23,529 nucleotides of DNA from a virus, in the IMG/VR virus record IMGVR_UViG_3300022926_000120, positions 1 through 23,529 of that record, one strand, 5' to 3'. Positions within the stretch are counted from its first letter, which is position 1. Each line of letters begins with the position of its first letter. Both the position numbers and the translations under genes were made by a program. Below are positions 23,438-23,529 of the stretch, one piece after another. Below the pieces are notes generated by a model, which was not told the origin of the DNA, made no database searches, and saw nothing but the letters and a program-made list of their open reading frames with translations.

Positions 23438-23529
23438 ATGCAAGAGGAAGTCAAATCAATCGTTGATGCGGTCGCTGTAACAGGCGGCGTTGCGTCTCTT
23501 GCGGGCTGGCTTCCTGAAGCAGCGGCAGC
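23438..23529 (+). CDS. N-terminal part of a probable holin-like membrane protein (cut by window end)
   Basis: The ATG at 23438, after AGGTGA at 23429-23434, opens a frame that runs off the window: about 30 residues are visible, starting MQEEVKSIVDAVAVTGGVAS and going on LAGWLPEAAA. A short polar helix, then V-T-G-G-V-A-S-L and W-L-P before an Ala-rich stretch, is the start of many small phage holin-like proteins, in which the first membrane helix follows. Being at the 3' side of the tail genes, the usual place for lysis genes, supports this. The membrane helices themselves are beyond the edge, so the call is tentative. Confidence 0.45.
   Translation, partial: MQEEVKSIVDAVAVTGGVASLAGWLPEAAA

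Noticed and set aside
1-23529. Search for a CRISPR array, tRNA, insertion sequence, integrase, repressor, toxin-antitoxin or defence island
   Set aside because: None was seen on either strand; every part is explained by virion genes. I found no wholly new system, only unusual arrangements of known phage modules.

Overview
The window is a continuous late (virion) gene cluster of a tailed phage or prophage. Every gene is on the + strand. They are packed almost without gaps, many with stop/start overlaps of the ATGA or TAATG type. No tRNA, rRNA, CRISPR array, insertion sequence, integrase or repressor is visible. The order (terminase, portal, protease/capsid, head-tail joining, tail tube, tail chaperone with -1 frameshift, tape measure, tail tip, host-specificity protein) and the lack of any sheath or baseplate-wedge gene point to a lambda-like siphovirus with a non-contractile tail. 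Fibre and accessory-protein motifs such as DLTVQGTTTT and LNDIHREAGG are ones I associate with marine phages, so a marine gammaproteobacterial host is my guess. The host, and whether the phage is temperate, cannot be read from this window.

Layout. 71-1309: fused ParB-like/DNA methyltransferase. 1299-3606: small (Nu1-like) and large (GpA-like) terminase subunits. 3608-4198: probable gpW-like head-tail connector with an N-terminal beta domain. 4198-5673: lambda-type portal. 5654-7990: one 778-codon head polyprotein made of an N-terminal module, an S78-like prohead protease and an HK97-fold capsid protein, with internal ribosome binding sites before the protease and before the capsid part. A GC hairpin follows the capsid stop. 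8034-9159: small head-completion, attachment and tail-terminator genes, including a 49-codon gene. 9159-9978: two paralogous tail tube genes in tandem. 9978-10459: tail assembly chaperone with a canonical A AAA AAC slippery site that yields a G/GT pair. 10443-12215: tape measure protein. 12215-13880: three tail-tip genes, the last a DUF6950-like cysteine-peptidase-type protein at the lambda gpK position. 13868-21442: a protein of about 2,520 residues joining a gpJ-like hub, an FN3-like domain, a long fibre and a C-terminal S74 self-cleaving chaperone. 21429-23138: two tiny unknown genes and a 435-residue probable accessory virion protein. After a 73-base gap with a weak candidate promoter come a 72-residue coiled-coil protein and the start of a probable holin-like membrane protein, cut by the window edge.

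How they work together. Terminase packages DNA through the portal into a shell whose protease and capsid protein are made from one reading frame. Connector, attachment and terminator proteins join head to tail. Tube subunits polymerise to a length set by the tape measure, helped by G and GT. The tip proteins and giant fibre protein handle host recognition and entry. No stretch longer than about 75 bases lacks a gene. The least ordinary points are the three-part capsid polyprotein with nested start sites, the duplicated tail tube gene, the clear frameshift site, and the single-chain hub-fibre-chaperone.
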